The notes beneath the pieces are model-generated. The model did not search any database. It saw only the letters and a program-made list of their open reading frames with translations, and was not told the origin of the DNA. Below are positions 37,734-47,123 of a stretch of DNA of 57,790 nt, piece by piece. The translations under genes were made by a program, and so were the position numbers. The stretch is from Defluviitaleaceae bacterium (GTDB lineage Bacteria; Bacillota; Clostridia; Lachnospirales; WQUN01): contig WRGY01000123.1 in assembly GCA_009786925.1 (NCBI GenBank), positions 1-57,790 of the forward strand, written 5' to 3'. Numbering within the stretch: the first letter of the stretch is position 1; the number at the start of each line of letters is the position of its first letter.

Positions 37734-39260
37734 TCACCTATTTGCTAAAAATACTTGGATTTGTCTGTTTAATTCTTCGGCTACATCGTCTACTCCGCTC
37801 GCACGTAGCTGTGCAAGATATTGCGGAATCGTAACCGCAGGGTCTACCGCGCCCACCGTAAGTGTACCGTGGAACTGGTCTCTTACACCCGTAATCGCCG
37901 CAAGCTGGGTAGATACCGGTGAAGAGTCAAACACAAAGCCTACGAGAGCCGTACCTACACCCTCAGCGTTATAAGCCTGAAAGCGTTCGAAGTACCCTAC
38001 TCCGTCTACATCTGTCGGAGGCAGTATAAAGATATTGCCCATGCCAAAACGCCATGGATTGTACACTGCTGTAGCATCTTCTGCGCGTGTGATTGTGCCA
38101 TCGGCATTGCGTGTAAAGTGAGTGCCTTCTACGCCATATGTCAAAATCGTCGCAAGCTTACTGTCTGTATACCATGCATTCATAAACTGTACGGATTCTG
38201 ACTGGTTTTGGGAATAAACGCTAACCGCAAAACCTGACCCTGCCGCTGATGTGGTAGAGACGAAGGCTTGGCTAATCCGCGGGAAGCGTGCGTCTATACC
38301 ACGCTCGTTAGAGGCTGCGCCCGTATGGCCGTATGCATATACGATGGATGAAAACAGATACTCGCCCGAGTTGCGTTGCTCTACAAGCACGGAGCTTGCT
38401 TGTTCCGAAATAGCAAGACGTGGGTCGATAAAGCCCATATTCCAGAAATGATGCAATCTTTCCAACACTCGTACATACAAATCGTTTTCGAGTTTTAGCC
38501 CGATGGTAGGATTTGCGGGCAAAGCAGGGTTGCGTGGGTCAAAACCAAAATGGAATGCATGTGTGTCGGTCAAATCAAAATCTGCATTGGAAAGTGCGCG
38601 AGCGAATAGTTCATTTTCGGGCGCGAATGGGAAGAATGTATCGCCCCACATTTCTTGTGCCGCTACCATTGCCGCTTCAAACTGAGGGTCGAATAATACG
38701 TCATAGTTAAAACCATTGGGGTCAAACAAACTGTAAAAATCAAAACCAAGCTCCGCAAGGCGTGTGTTGTTTACATCCCATGTGTACATCATGGCATAGT
38801 CTTTGTATCCGGGGATACCATAGATGCCAACGCCCGAAGGGCCTTGTGTAGTAAATGTATCCCAAAGTGCCGTCGGTACAGCGTTGCGCATACCCTGTCC
38901 GTATGTGGCAAGTAGGTTGTTGCTCGGGTCATCGAGGCGAATAAAGTTTCCTACTGCCGCGTTAGCCCAGAAGTTAAGACCCCATGAACCCGTCCAGTAG
39001 ATGTCGATGTCTGTGTCTCCCGTGTCGAGTGCTGTCTGCGCGGGATACCCCATGCTCCAGCCTCCCGTCCAAATCGGTTCGATTTCGATATTGAGTCCGA
39101 GTTCTTGCAGGCGTGCGTTTGCCGCGTCGATTACGTCGGCATCGTCGGCGACCGAGCCACCCATAAACCAGACTGTAATCGTGGTAGGGCTGTCACCGCC
39201 ACAGCTTGTAAATGTAATCACAAGCAAGAGACATGCTACAGCTGATAAGATTTTTTTCAT
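37734..39260 (-). CDS. Extracellular solute-binding lipoprotein of a carbohydrate ABC importer
   Basis: A 508-residue family 1 solute-binding protein with a lipoprotein signal peptide ending TFTSC and then GGDSP. The mature part starts ITVWFMGGSV, with the tryptophan-rich ligand-binding character of LplA/YtcQ-like proteins that accompany LplB/YtcP permeases. It is anchored outside and hands sugar to the two permeases encoded upstream. No ATPase is encoded; a shared MsmK/UgpC-type ATPase is expected elsewhere. It is followed by PIG-L and NagZ, so amino-sugar oligosaccharide is the likely ligand. Confidence 0.9.
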   Translation of the reverse strand: MKKILSAVACLLLVITFTSCGGDSPTTITVWFMGGSVADDADVIDAANARLQELGLNIEIEPIWTGGWSMGYPAQTALDTGDTDIDIYWTGSWGLNFWANAAVGNFIRLDDPSNNLLATYGQGMRNAVPTALWDTFTTQGPSGVGIYGIPGYKDYAMMYTWDVNNTRLAELGFDFYSLFDPNGFNYDVLFDPQFEAAMVAAQEMWGDTFFPFAPENELFARALSNADFDLTDTHAFHFGFDPRNPALPANPTIGLKLENDLYVRVLERLHHFWNMGFIDPRLAISEQASSVLVEQRNSGEYLFSSIVYAYGHTGAASNERGIDARFPRISQAFVSTTSAAGSGFAVSVYSQNQSESVQFMNAWYTDSKLATILTYGVEGTHFTRNADGTITRAEDATAVYNPWRFGMGNIFILPPTDVDGVGYFERFQAYNAEGVGTALVGFVFDSSPVSTQLAAITGVRDQFHGTLTVGAVDPAVTIPQYLAQLRASGVDDVAEELNRQIQVFLANR

Positions 39261-39299
39261 TTTGATTCCTCCAATTTTTTTATTTTCACATCGGGCGGC

Positions 39300-40196
39300 T
39301 TACTCCTTCACCGCGCCGACGGTCAAACCGGATATGATGTAACGCTGGAAAAAGGGATATGCACAAGCTATTGGCAATACGATAATAACTGCCAAAGCCA
39401 TCCGTAAGCCCTCGCCAGGCAGGTCGGCAAAGTTAATCCCACTCGCCGTACCTATCATGGTAAGATTTCGCCGCAAAAACTCTACATTTTGTTGCATTTC
39501 CATCAAAAGATATTGCAATGGGAACAAGTCACGGTTGCGCACAAAAAGCAGGGCAAGTTGCCAATCGTTCCAATACCCGATAGCTGTGAGCAAGCCAACC
39601 GTAGCAATCCCCGGTTTTGCGAGCGGCACTACTATAGAAAAGAGAGTCCTAAATTCGCCGCATCCATCTATATGCGCCGCCTCAATCAGCGACTCCGGCA
39701 CAGATGTCTTAAAAAATGTACGCATGATAATCACATGGAAGGGGATAACGAGCGAAGGTATAATCATTGCGTTTAGTGTGTTTCCAAGGTTTAGCAAATT
39801 GCGAATCACGATAACCGTAGGCACAAGTCCGCCGCCAAACACCATGGTAAAAAACACAAAAAATGCAAAGAAGTGGCGCAGTTTATAATCTCGTCTAAAA
39901 AGCCCATACGAGTAAAGGATGGTTATAAGCAACGACAAAATCGTACCTACTACGGTAATATAGATGCTGTTAAAAAAACTGCGAGTGAGTGTACCGCCCA
40001 TATCAAAAGCGGCGCGGAATGAAGTAAGGGTAATCTCCGTCGGGAAAAAAGAATAACCTACGGTACGCAAGCTTTCGGCACTGGAAAACGAAATGATAAT
40101 GATAAAAATGAACGGAATGACACAGGCCAAAGCAAACAATCCGACAACTAAATGAATCAATGCTTCCGAAGGAATACTTACTCTATTAATCCGCAT
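39300..40196 (-). CDS. Carbohydrate ABC importer permease, YtcP/LplC type
   Basis: A 298-residue permease with six membrane helices. The EAA loop that docks on the ATPase is EAAHIDGCGEFRTLFSIVVP. The N-terminal signature AFFSF-like region reads LFALACVIPFIFIIIISFSS. The C-terminal RYIISGLTVGAVKE is characteristic of the YtcP/LplC group. It forms the channel with the LplB-type partner encoded 12 bases upstream. Confidence 0.93.
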   Translation of the reverse strand: MRINRVSIPSEALIHLVVGLFALACVIPFIFIIIISFSSAESLRTVGYSFFPTEITLTSFRAAFDMGGTLTRSFFNSIYITVVGTILSLLITILYSYGLFRRDYKLRHFFAFFVFFTMVFGGGLVPTVIVIRNLLNLGNTLNAMIIPSLVIPFHVIIMRTFFKTSVPESLIEAAHIDGCGEFRTLFSIVVPLAKPGIATVGLLTAIGYWNDWQLALLFVRNRDLFPLQYLLMEMQQNVEFLRRNLTMIGTASGINFADLPGEGLRMALAVIIVLPIACAYPFFQRYIISGLTVGAVKE

Positions 40197-40208
40197 ATAC
40201 AGCCTCCT

Positions 40209-41126
40209 TTAAAACATTGCATTTTCGCGGTCTACCCTGCGCACTATGTAGTTTGCACCGAGTATGCAGACGAAACCAATCACATTTTGGAAAAAGCCTG
40301 CGGCGGTCGCCATGCCTGTAGCACCTGCTATAGGCGATTGCATGACACGGAATACGTAGGTATCAAAGACTTCTGTGACATTTTGGAGCGGCCCCATATT
40401 CATCGGGATATTCCAAAAGAGTCCAAAGTCCGCATTAAATATACGACCCACAGCCATGATAAACAGCATGATTATCATAGGCTTTATACTCGGGATGGTA
40501 ATAGCCCACACCTGCCGCCACTTTGATGCACCGTCGATTGCCGCCGCCTCATACAAACCTTGGTCAATACCCGTAATCGCCGCTAGATAGATGATGGAGT
40601 TGAATCCCAAACTCTTCCAAAGGTGAGCAAATGTCAAAATAACAGGCCATCCCGTAGGGTCGAGATACCAGTTGCGCACACCTGAAAGCACACCAAATGT
40701 AGGGTCAAGAAAAGCAAACACAAAATAACTCGCTACCACCCAGCTGATAAAAAATGGAAAAAACATAAATGTCTGATATACCTTGGCAAAAAACTTATGC
40801 GTGATTTCGTTAAGTGCAATCGCAAGTGCCACCGCCAACACCGTGGTAAGTACGATAAACACAGCATTGTACGCCAATGTATTGCGTATCATATTCCAAG
40901 CTCTGTCTGTAGCAAAAATAAAGCGAAAGTTGTCAAACCCGACAAACCGACTGTTTATTATATTATTTATAAAAGTAGGATTTTGGGGAAACGGCCTATA
41001 GTCCTGAAACGCAATAACAAGCCCGCCCATAGGTATATAGCGAAGCACAAGGAGCCACAACGCCCCGGGCAACATCATCAAGGTAATTGTCAATGTTTTT
41101 TTATGTTTAGCGAAAAATCTAGCCAT
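40209..41126 (-). CDS. Carbohydrate ABC importer permease, LplB type
   Basis: A 305-residue permease with six membrane helices. MMLPGALWLLVLRYIPMGG near the start, and the EAA loop EAAAIDGASKWRQVWAITIP, place it in the LplB/YteP group. The start at 41126 has GAGGGGTG eight bases before it; a longer in-frame start reaches into the promoter. First gene of the operon: permease, permease, binding protein, PIG-L, NagZ. Confidence 0.92.
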   Translation of the reverse strand: MARFFAKHKKTLTITLMMLPGALWLLVLRYIPMGGLVIAFQDYRPFPQNPTFINNIINSRFVGFDNFRFIFATDRAWNMIRNTLAYNAVFIVLTTVLAVALAIALNEITHKFFAKVYQTFMFFPFFISWVVASYFVFAFLDPTFGVLSGVRNWYLDPTGWPVILTFAHLWKSLGFNSIIYLAAITGIDQGLYEAAAIDGASKWRQVWAITIPSIKPMIIMLFIMAVGRIFNADFGLFWNIPMNMGPLQNVTEVFDTYVFRVMQSPIAGATGMATAAGFFQNVIGFVCILGANYIVRRVDRENAMF

Positions 41127-41165
41127 TGCTGACACCCCTCGCCTTATGTGTATGTAATAATTCGC

Positions 41166-41194
41166 AGTATAGACATTATGCATGTTATTGTCAA
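41166..41194 (-). promoter_or_regulatory. Promoter of the sugar importer operon
   Basis: On the minus strand TTGACA (41194-41189), 17 bases, TATACT (41171-41166), 40 bases before the permease start. Nearby TTAGACTG-TCAGACGT (about 41225-41240) is an imperfect direct repeat that the divergent AraC regulator could bind; this is a guess. Confidence 0.65.
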
Positions 41195-41274
41195 CATAAA
41201 ACCATGAAATATTTTGTATTTTCTGTTAGACTGTCAGACGTATATAAATTACATACCATGGGAGGAAAATTTTC

Positions 41275-42126
41275 ATGCGACAAAAGGATATAATAAAAGA
41301 ATTTTGGTTCCCGCATGGTCGATTTTCTGACCTTACCATGTATCGTTTTGGGCATCATTATTGCAAGTCAGGCCATGTGTGCGGCCCCGGCGTATGGGAC
41401 AATTTTTTATTCCACTATGTAGTTTCGGGCAAGGGCAAGCTGATTTCGCTAAATGAGTTTGGCGCGGGGAAGGAATACGACCTTGAAGCAGGACAGGGTT
41501 TTGCCTTTTGGCCCGGACAGCTAAACACATTTATCGCAGACGAAAATGACCCATGGGAATACAAAAGCGTAGAGTTTAACGGTCTACGTGTGAAGGAAGC
41601 CATGCTGCAAGCGGGTCTGACATACAACAGCCCCATCTATACATCAAACAACAGCCAAGAACATGAACTGATGTATAAGGAGCTTGACTTTATCGTAAAC
41701 AACGCAACCCGCCCGCCCATGGAGCTTGTGGGACATCTGTATGGTTTTTTGAGCGCGCTTGTGCAGTCATCATCCATGCGCAATTTAGCTGATAACGACA
41801 GCCTGCAAGATGTATATGTACAAAAGGCACTGGATTATATCGAGCAATTTTATCATCGCAATCTTACCATACAAGAAATCGCCGACTACTGCGCCGTACA
41901 CCGCAGTTATCTGCACAGAATCTTTATAAATTGCCTAAACACTTCGCCACAGCAATTCCTTATCAACTTCCGTATGCGCAAAGCTTGCGAACTGCTAATC
42001 ACCACAGACCTGCCCGTAAATGAAATAAGCGAGATGGTAGGCTATACCAACGCGCTTAATTTTTCACGTATTTTCAAACAAGAAATGAATAAATCTCCGC
42101 GGGAGTGGAAAAAAAATCAAGGCTAA
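41275..42126 (+). CDS. AraC-family transcriptional regulator
   Basis: A 283-residue regulator. The N-terminal 150 residues are a cupin-type ligand domain (LEAGQGFAFWPGQLNTFIADENDPW). The C-terminal 100 residues carry two AraC helix-turn-helix units (LTIQEIADYCAVHRSYLHRIF and LPVNEISEMVGYTNALNFSRIFKQEM, each split here from longer runs). GGGAGGAAAA precedes the ATG. It diverges from the sugar importer operon across 148 bases and probably activates it when an amino sugar is bound. The 3' end overlaps the convergent ATP-grasp gene by four bases. Confidence 0.92.
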   Translation: MRQKDIIKEFWFPHGRFSDLTMYRFGHHYCKSGHVCGPGVWDNFLFHYVVSGKGKLISLNEFGAGKEYDLEAGQGFAFWPGQLNTFIADENDPWEYKSVEFNGLRVKEAMLQAGLTYNSPIYTSNNSQEHELMYKELDFIVNNATRPPMELVGHLYGFLSALVQSSSMRNLADNDSLQDVYVQKALDYIEQFYHRNLTIQEIADYCAVHRSYLHRIFINCLNTSPQQFLINFRMRKACELLITTDLPVNEISEMVGYTNALNFSRIFKQEMNKSPREWKKNQG

Positions 42127-43430
42127 TCCTCTACCAGTGAAGCCACCGTAAGCCCTCTCGTAAACGGCGAAATCGTACCCATCAGCCCTGCTCGGGAATA
42201 AATACCTTGCAGTTTTCCATTGTATACAAACAGACCTGTGAGATTGTTGTACATTTTAAACTGTGGGCGCGTGCTTTCTGTAAAGTCGATGTTTTCGGTT
42301 TGGAATGGAGTGCAAAATTCCTGTAGCTGGTAGCTTTTGTCGGTGGCCTCACGTATGGCTTTTTCCCAGTTTTCGGGTGTTTCGTCCACACCTGCAAAAA
42401 CTCCACGCGAACCATACAAGTCCAATGGCTTTATCACCCATTTGTCTTTGTTTTTTAATATATCTTCGAGGTCAAATTTTCCGCTTTCCAGTGGGAATGT
42501 CGCGGGGATATGCTGTTTTACATATTCGCATTCTGCTTCCGTTAAAAAGGAAGATGTCTCGGGCATATGCAGGATTCTAAACACGTCTTTGTTGTGGATT
42601 ATTTGTGTACGAAAATGACCTATTATGCATACGGCATTATTGCGGGCGGCTTGTATAAAGGGCTGTACACTATCCTTGTACCTCATTATGTCGCAAGTAA
42701 CGGCACGTCGATATACCACATCAATCCTTTGACCAAAACGACAAAGTTCCCCGTTTTCGTATTCCAAATCGCGCAAATCACAGATTTCTGCGGTGTACCC
42801 TGCCCTCTCGAAGGCTTTTTGGAACTCTATAAACTCGTTTGGCACTCCGCTTTCCATGATGTCAACTATGGCTATATGTGGGCACGCTACCCTTTTATTA
42901 TATTTGGAATAAATATCGCCAAGTTCCCTTACCCATGAGTCAAAAAACTCAAAGCCACGTAGCTTTTGCCGCTTTGTATACTCGATATATGCATCACTGC
43001 TACGTATGGCATTGTTGATTTCTCTATCCTCATTCATTGCACTCGCGCCGTCTGCATTAAACTCACAAAATTCAAACGAAAAATCGTCCTCATTAAAAAA
43101 AATATCCAGCCGTGCAATAGGCAAAAGTCGCGGATAACCCGCCTCGGTGAGGATTAGCTCCTCCAGTTCCTTTTCAAACGGAAAAAGCTTGCGATACTCT
43201 GCATCGACCAGATACTGCATTATGACCTTGTCCAAAATCGTACAGATTCCATCCGCGGCTTTTTCTAAATATTCATAGGACTCTCGTGTAAAAATTTTTG
43301 GCATGTACAGACATGCCACAGGCTCACCGCGATATACGGCGGTAGAGTTTTTCATATAAAGTGCGGCCTCGTTACCGCTTTTTATATTTTCTTCCCATCG
43401 GTCTCGGATGAGCTGTGCGTAATTGTTCAC
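42123..43430 (-). CDS. ATP-grasp enzyme, glutathionylspermidine synthase-like
   Basis: A 435-residue protein resembling the glutathionylspermidine synthase/circularly permuted ATP-grasp group. Visible signs are RLDIFFNEDDFSFEFCEFNADG, a nucleotide-binding KWVIKPLDLYGSRGVFAG segment with the phosphate-contacting lysine, and the closing YNGKLQGIYSRAGLMG. Such enzymes form amide bonds between a carboxylate and an amine, often on peptides or polyamines. No partner such as a DUF350 protein, transglutaminase or peptide gene is beside it. The substrate is unknown. It runs alone, convergent with the AraC gene. Confidence 0.72.
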   Translation of the reverse strand: MNNYAQLIRDRWEENIKSGNEAALYMKNSTAVYRGEPVACLYMPKIFTRESYEYLEKAADGICTILDKVIMQYLVDAEYRKLFPFEKELEELILTEAGYPRLLPIARLDIFFNEDDFSFEFCEFNADGASAMNEDREINNAIRSSDAYIEYTKRQKLRGFEFFDSWVRELGDIYSKYNKRVACPHIAIVDIMESGVPNEFIEFQKAFERAGYTAEICDLRDLEYENGELCRFGQRIDVVYRRAVTCDIMRYKDSVQPFIQAARNNAVCIIGHFRTQIIHNKDVFRILHMPETSSFLTEAECEYVKQHIPATFPLESGKFDLEDILKNKDKWVIKPLDLYGSRGVFAGVDETPENWEKAIREATDKSYQLQEFCTPFQTENIDFTESTRPQFKMYNNLTGLFVYNGKLQGIYSRAGLMGTISPFTRGLTVASLVED

Positions 43431-43444
43431 ATCAAAACGCCCCT

Positions 43445-43474
43445 TTGTAATTGTTATATCCCCAATATTATAAT
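43445..43474 (+). promoter_or_regulatory. Candidate promoter of the holin-like gene
   Basis: TTGTAA (43445-43450), 18 bases, TATAAT (43469-43474), 36 bases before the ATG, with AAAGGAGTG in between. Confidence 0.45.
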
Positions 43475-43509
43475 ATAATGAAAGAAAGGAAAAGGAAAGG
43501 AGTGATTAC

Positions 43510-43851
43510 ATGATAGGCGTACTTATAGGCTGGGCTTTGAGTGCTGTTGTTTTATTCCTATTGCAATTTGTACCGTTTTTGGACATTTATTTTGGAGCAA
43601 ATATTGTCTCCTTTATAATCGTAGCGGTTGTAATCGGTTTGATTAATGGGCTTCTTGTTCCTCTGGTAAAAAACATTCTAAAGATTAAAAACCCTCTGGT
43701 GCTTTTAGTCGCTACGCTTTTGGTAGATGCATGTGCATTAGTACTTGCGGGCTTCTTGCCGATTGCATTTGGCATAGGCTTTGTTTCAGCCATTATTGCC
43801 GCGGCTGTGCTTTCTGTACTTAACCTGGGAGCCGGTATGGTTAACCGCTAA
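43510..43851 (+). CDS. Four-TM phage holin family protein (PF04020-like)
   Basis: A 113-residue, almost wholly hydrophobic protein with four membrane helices and a short basic loop (KNILKIKNP) in the middle, matching the mycobacterial 4TMS holin superfamily, common as a chromosomal housekeeping membrane protein. There are no lysin or phage genes nearby, so a lytic role is unlikely. AAAGGAG precedes the ATG. Its last 66 bases overlap the convergent helicase gene. Confidence 0.8.
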   Translation: MIGVLIGWALSAVVLFLLQFVPFLDIYFGANIVSFIIVAVVIGLINGLLVPLVKNILKIKNPLVLLVATLLVDACALVLAGFLPIAFGIGFVSAIIAAAVLSVLNLGAGMVNR

Positions 43852-46050
43852 CCCTTCGAAGTCCAAATAATCCTCAATGAACTGTTTTCGCAACAACTTT
43901 TGTGGGATAAACTCATTGTATTTGCCTATTACCTGTGCGTTATCAGGTAATGGCAAATCGTACATATTAGGCTTATTCTCCATGATTTCGTAGATTATTT
44001 CTTCGAGTTCTGTTGCCGTGCCGTCAAACTGCACCTCCAAATATGGACATGTCATCCATGGTAGTTTGTTTTTGATTTTCCTATGAGAAAGCATGTAATG
44101 CAGTGTAAACATCTGCCGCGTGCCGACCCATGGGAAAATCGCAAACCTTTTGTCCGCGAGCTGTGTCACGAGGTTTACCAAAATGCCACAGTTACGTGCG
44201 ATGTAGCGGATTTCTGCCAGGCGGCTTTGGCAACGCTCACTTAGGTAGGGATACATGTCATCGCTTTCCAGTACAGAACGGATTTTTTGTGAAAGTGTGG
44301 TGTGGATGTCGATTTCGCCCTTTACATCCCAGTCCACGACAGAAATACCGGGTACACGTTTTACAAAAATCACCTTGCTCTTTACGTTTACATCTATTGT
44401 TTCCCATGTCATACCCGCCAAGGCAAAGCGAATACCGACAGGATATACCTTGTCCACGGTGCCGATTGTGCGGTTTTCGTCCTTAACAAGAAGATACTCG
44501 GGCGCGATAAATACCGTAAGAAATTTATGCGAGTTTACAGATTTTTCGCCTTCGCGACCTATGATAATACCGCCACGTTCGGTCTTTTCGAGCTGATTTG
44601 TGTCAATGAGATGTGCGAGCAAAATTTTATAATCCTCTTGCGGAATATCGCGGAAAGCTCCAAGCGAAAGAATGGCGGTCGCCAACGCCGCCGGAGAAAG
44701 CTCTCCACTGCTTTTTAGATGGCTTAATGTTTGGTGGTAGAGCAAATTGTACGCAAACCGCCTCGGATATATCGGCTCCAACCAATGCTCCCGCGTGTAT
44801 AGCTCGACAATCCCGATGGTGCGTATAAACTCCCAGTTAATCGGCCCGAGAATATCCGATGAGTCGATTTTTATACTCTCCACAAATGTGAATAACAACT
44901 GCGGGATTTGGCCACGCCGCCCGCATCGCCCAAGCCTCTGGGCAAAGCTCGCCACATTCATCGGCGCGCCTATTTGCACAGCTTGGTCGAGTGAGCCTAT
45001 GTCTATACCGAGTTCCAGCGTCACAGTCGCTCCCGTTACTATTTTTTCGTCATCGTTTTTCATCTCATCCTCGGTTGTCTCACGCAGGAGTGCGGATACA
45101 TTGCCGTGATGTACGCGGTATATGTCGGGTGATTTGTTACGCAATGCGATTTCGCGCAGGTTTGCAAGGACAAACTCCGTCTCCTCGCGGCTGTTTGTAA
45201 AAATGATTGTTTTTTTATCCAGTGTCTGTTTGAAAAGATACTCAAAATGCTCGCGGTCTCCCTGGTCGCCGTATCCACCTGCGTTAACGGTGTTTTGCGG
45301 CTCACGCAGGCTCGCTCCAATGATTTGCTCCTTTGTTTCGTAGTCCCGCTTTTCGGTCAAATTTACAAATCTTTCGATATGCAACCGGATTTTCCTTTTT
45401 CCTTCGTCTGTCACAGGAGCGGCACAGTTGCGAGAAGTACCTGTGTTTAGCCAGTTTTGTGCAAGTGATAAGTCTCCAAGTGTCGCAGACAGGCCGATTC
45501 TACGTGGGGTGGTCCCTGTGAGTCTTTGCATTCTTTCTAACACGCAGAGCAATTGCAACCCCCTTGCATCACGCATAAAATAATGCACCTCATCAATCAC
45601 AATAAAACGCAAATCACTAAACATAGAGATACATGCCCCACGCTTGCCTGACACAAGGCTCTCCAGCGACTCGGGAGTGATTTGTAACAAGCCCTGTGGG
45701 TTTTCAATCAACTCAGCTTTTTTTGTCTGCGAAGCATCACCATGCCACCGTGTAACAGGGATATGCGAATCCAACAAAAGAAGTTCCAGCCGTTTAAACT
45801 GGTCGTTGATTAATGCCTTTAGCGGCGAAATATATAATACACCCACCGACCGCGATGGGTTTTCGTACAAATGCGTAAGTATGGGCAAAAACGCAGCCTC
45901 TGTCTTGCCCGACGCTGTACCGGACGACAATAACAGATTGTCGTCCGTATCAAAAATCACCTCTGCCGCCGCTACCTGTATCCCTCGCAACTCGTCCCAT
46001 TTGTTCATATAAATAAAATCTTGTATAAACGGCGCGTATCTCTCAAACAT
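43786..46050 (-). CDS. Lhr-like superfamily 2 DEAD/DEAH helicase
   Basis: A 754-residue SF2 helicase with Lhr-core architecture. Motif I is SSGTASGKTEA, motif II DEVH, motif III SAT, motif IV/V TNSREETEF and TLELGIDIG, and motif VI QRLGRCGRRG. The C-terminal 280 residues are the winged-helix and beta-barrel part of Lhr-like proteins. Start 46050 follows GGAGG; an ATG at 46065 contains that site. Role is probably DNA or RNA repair. The last 22 residues overlap the holin-like gene and look like an extension past the usual end, near DYLDFEGL. Confidence 0.88.
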   Translation of the reverse strand: MFERYAPFIQDFIYMNKWDELRGIQVAAAEVIFDTDDNLLLSSGTASGKTEAAFLPILTHLYENPSRSVGVLYISPLKALINDQFKRLELLLLDSHIPVTRWHGDASQTKKAELIENPQGLLQITPESLESLVSGKRGACISMFSDLRFIVIDEVHYFMRDARGLQLLCVLERMQRLTGTTPRRIGLSATLGDLSLAQNWLNTGTSRNCAAPVTDEGKRKIRLHIERFVNLTEKRDYETKEQIIGASLREPQNTVNAGGYGDQGDREHFEYLFKQTLDKKTIIFTNSREETEFVLANLREIALRNKSPDIYRVHHGNVSALLRETTEDEMKNDDEKIVTGATVTLELGIDIGSLDQAVQIGAPMNVASFAQRLGRCGRRGQIPQLLFTFVESIKIDSSDILGPINWEFIRTIGIVELYTREHWLEPIYPRRFAYNLLYHQTLSHLKSSGELSPAALATAILSLGAFRDIPQEDYKILLAHLIDTNQLEKTERGGIIIGREGEKSVNSHKFLTVFIAPEYLLVKDENRTIGTVDKVYPVGIRFALAGMTWETIDVNVKSKVIFVKRVPGISVVDWDVKGEIDIHTTLSQKIRSVLESDDMYPYLSERCQSRLAEIRYIARNCGILVNLVTQLADKRFAIFPWVGTRQMFTLHYMLSHRKIKNKLPWMTCPYLEVQFDGTATELEEIIYEIMENKPNMYDLPLPDNAQVIGKYNEFIPQKLLRKQFIEDYLDFEGLAVNHTGSQVKYRKHSRGNNG

Positions 46051-46115
46051 CTCGCATTCCTCCATAGACTGTGTTATAAATAATATCATAAATAGATTAA
46101 ATGGGGGATAATCAT

Positions 46116-47123
46116 ATGGATTTATTAAAAATGTTCGGTACGGGTTGGAATTTGGGCAACACATTGGATTCACTCCCGGAGAAAGACGATACCTCACCAA
46201 AGGGGCAAGAAACATCATGGCATAACCCGATGACCACGCATCAGATGCTGAAAAAAGTCCATGAGGCGGGTTTTTCTACCTTCCGAGTGCCTGTTAGCTG
46301 GTGTACACAGGTGGATGATGAGTTTAATATAAAAAAAGAATGGCTCTTGCGAGTAAAAGAAGTCGTAGACTATGGCTACAGCCTTGGCATGACGGTCATC
46401 ATGGATTTGCATCACGAGGATTGGCATTTTCCGACAGAAGAAAACTATCCGTCTGCAAGCAAAAAGATAAAAAAAATATGGTCACAACTCAGTGATTATT
46501 TTGGCGATTACAGCCATCGTTTGATTTTCGAATCAATGAACGAGCCTCGCAAAGAAAATACTCCCATCGAGTGGATAGGCGGTGACGAAGAAGGTCGCTC
46601 AGTAGTAATGAAGCTAAACCAAGACTTCGTAGATACCGTCCGCGCAAGCAACAAACCAAACAACGCCACTCGTCCCCTACTCGTCCCAAACTATGCCGCC
46701 AGCACCTACGAAGTCGCCCTTGCCGATTTTGTTCTCCCAAAAGGCGAAAACATAATCATGTCCCTCCATGCCTACGAGCCGTATGATTTCGCGCTTGGTG
46801 ACGACCCTGATATTAACGATTTTGCCGACGAAGATAAAAAAACGATAGACGAGCTTTTTGAAAAAATCAACAAGCACATCCTATCCAAAGGTATCCCCGT
46901 AATCATTGGCGAATGCGGCGCACGCAAAAAAGGCGACAACGAAGAAGCCCGCACCGCATGGGCAAGCTATTATACAAAAAAAGCACGCGAATATGGCGTG
47001 CCATGTGTATGGTGGGATAACGGAATATTCAAGGGCGGCAAAAAGACAGAAATCTTCGGTCTGCTAAACCGCCACACGCTCGAATGGACTTTCCCAAAAA
47101 TCGTCAACGCATTTGTCTCATAG
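46116..47123 (+). CDS. GH5 endo-beta-glucanase/cellulase-like enzyme, cytoplasmic
   Basis: A 335-residue GH5 glycoside hydrolase. The acid/base is E143 in ESMNEPR, the nucleophile E266 in IIGECGAR, with the N-terminal GTGWNLGNTLD and late CVWWDNG typical of subfamily 2/4-like endoglucanases. There is no signal peptide, carbohydrate-binding module or dockerin, so it should act on imported beta-glucan or xyloglucan fragments. The start at 46116 follows GGGGG by eight bases. It diverges from the helicase gene and its end overlaps scfB by 20 bases. Confidence 0.92.
   Translation: MDLLKMFGTGWNLGNTLDSLPEKDDTSPKGQETSWHNPMTTHQMLKKVHEAGFSTFRVPVSWCTQVDDEFNIKKEWLLRVKEVVDYGYSLGMTVIMDLHHEDWHFPTEENYPSASKKIKKIWSQLSDYFGDYSHRLIFESMNEPRKENTPIEWIGGDEEGRSVVMKLNQDFVDTVRASNKPNNATRPLLVPNYAASTYEVALADFVLPKGENIIMSLHAYEPYDFALGDDPDINDFADEDKKTIDELFEKINKHILSKGIPVIIGECGARKKGDNEEARTAWASYYTKKAREYGVPCVWWDNGIFKGGKKTEIFGLLNRHTLEWTFPKIVNAFVS

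Noticed and set aside
43510-43851. Sign of a prophage because of the holin-family hit
   Set aside because: No lysin, structural or integrase gene is near; PF04020-like proteins are common on bacterial chromosomes.
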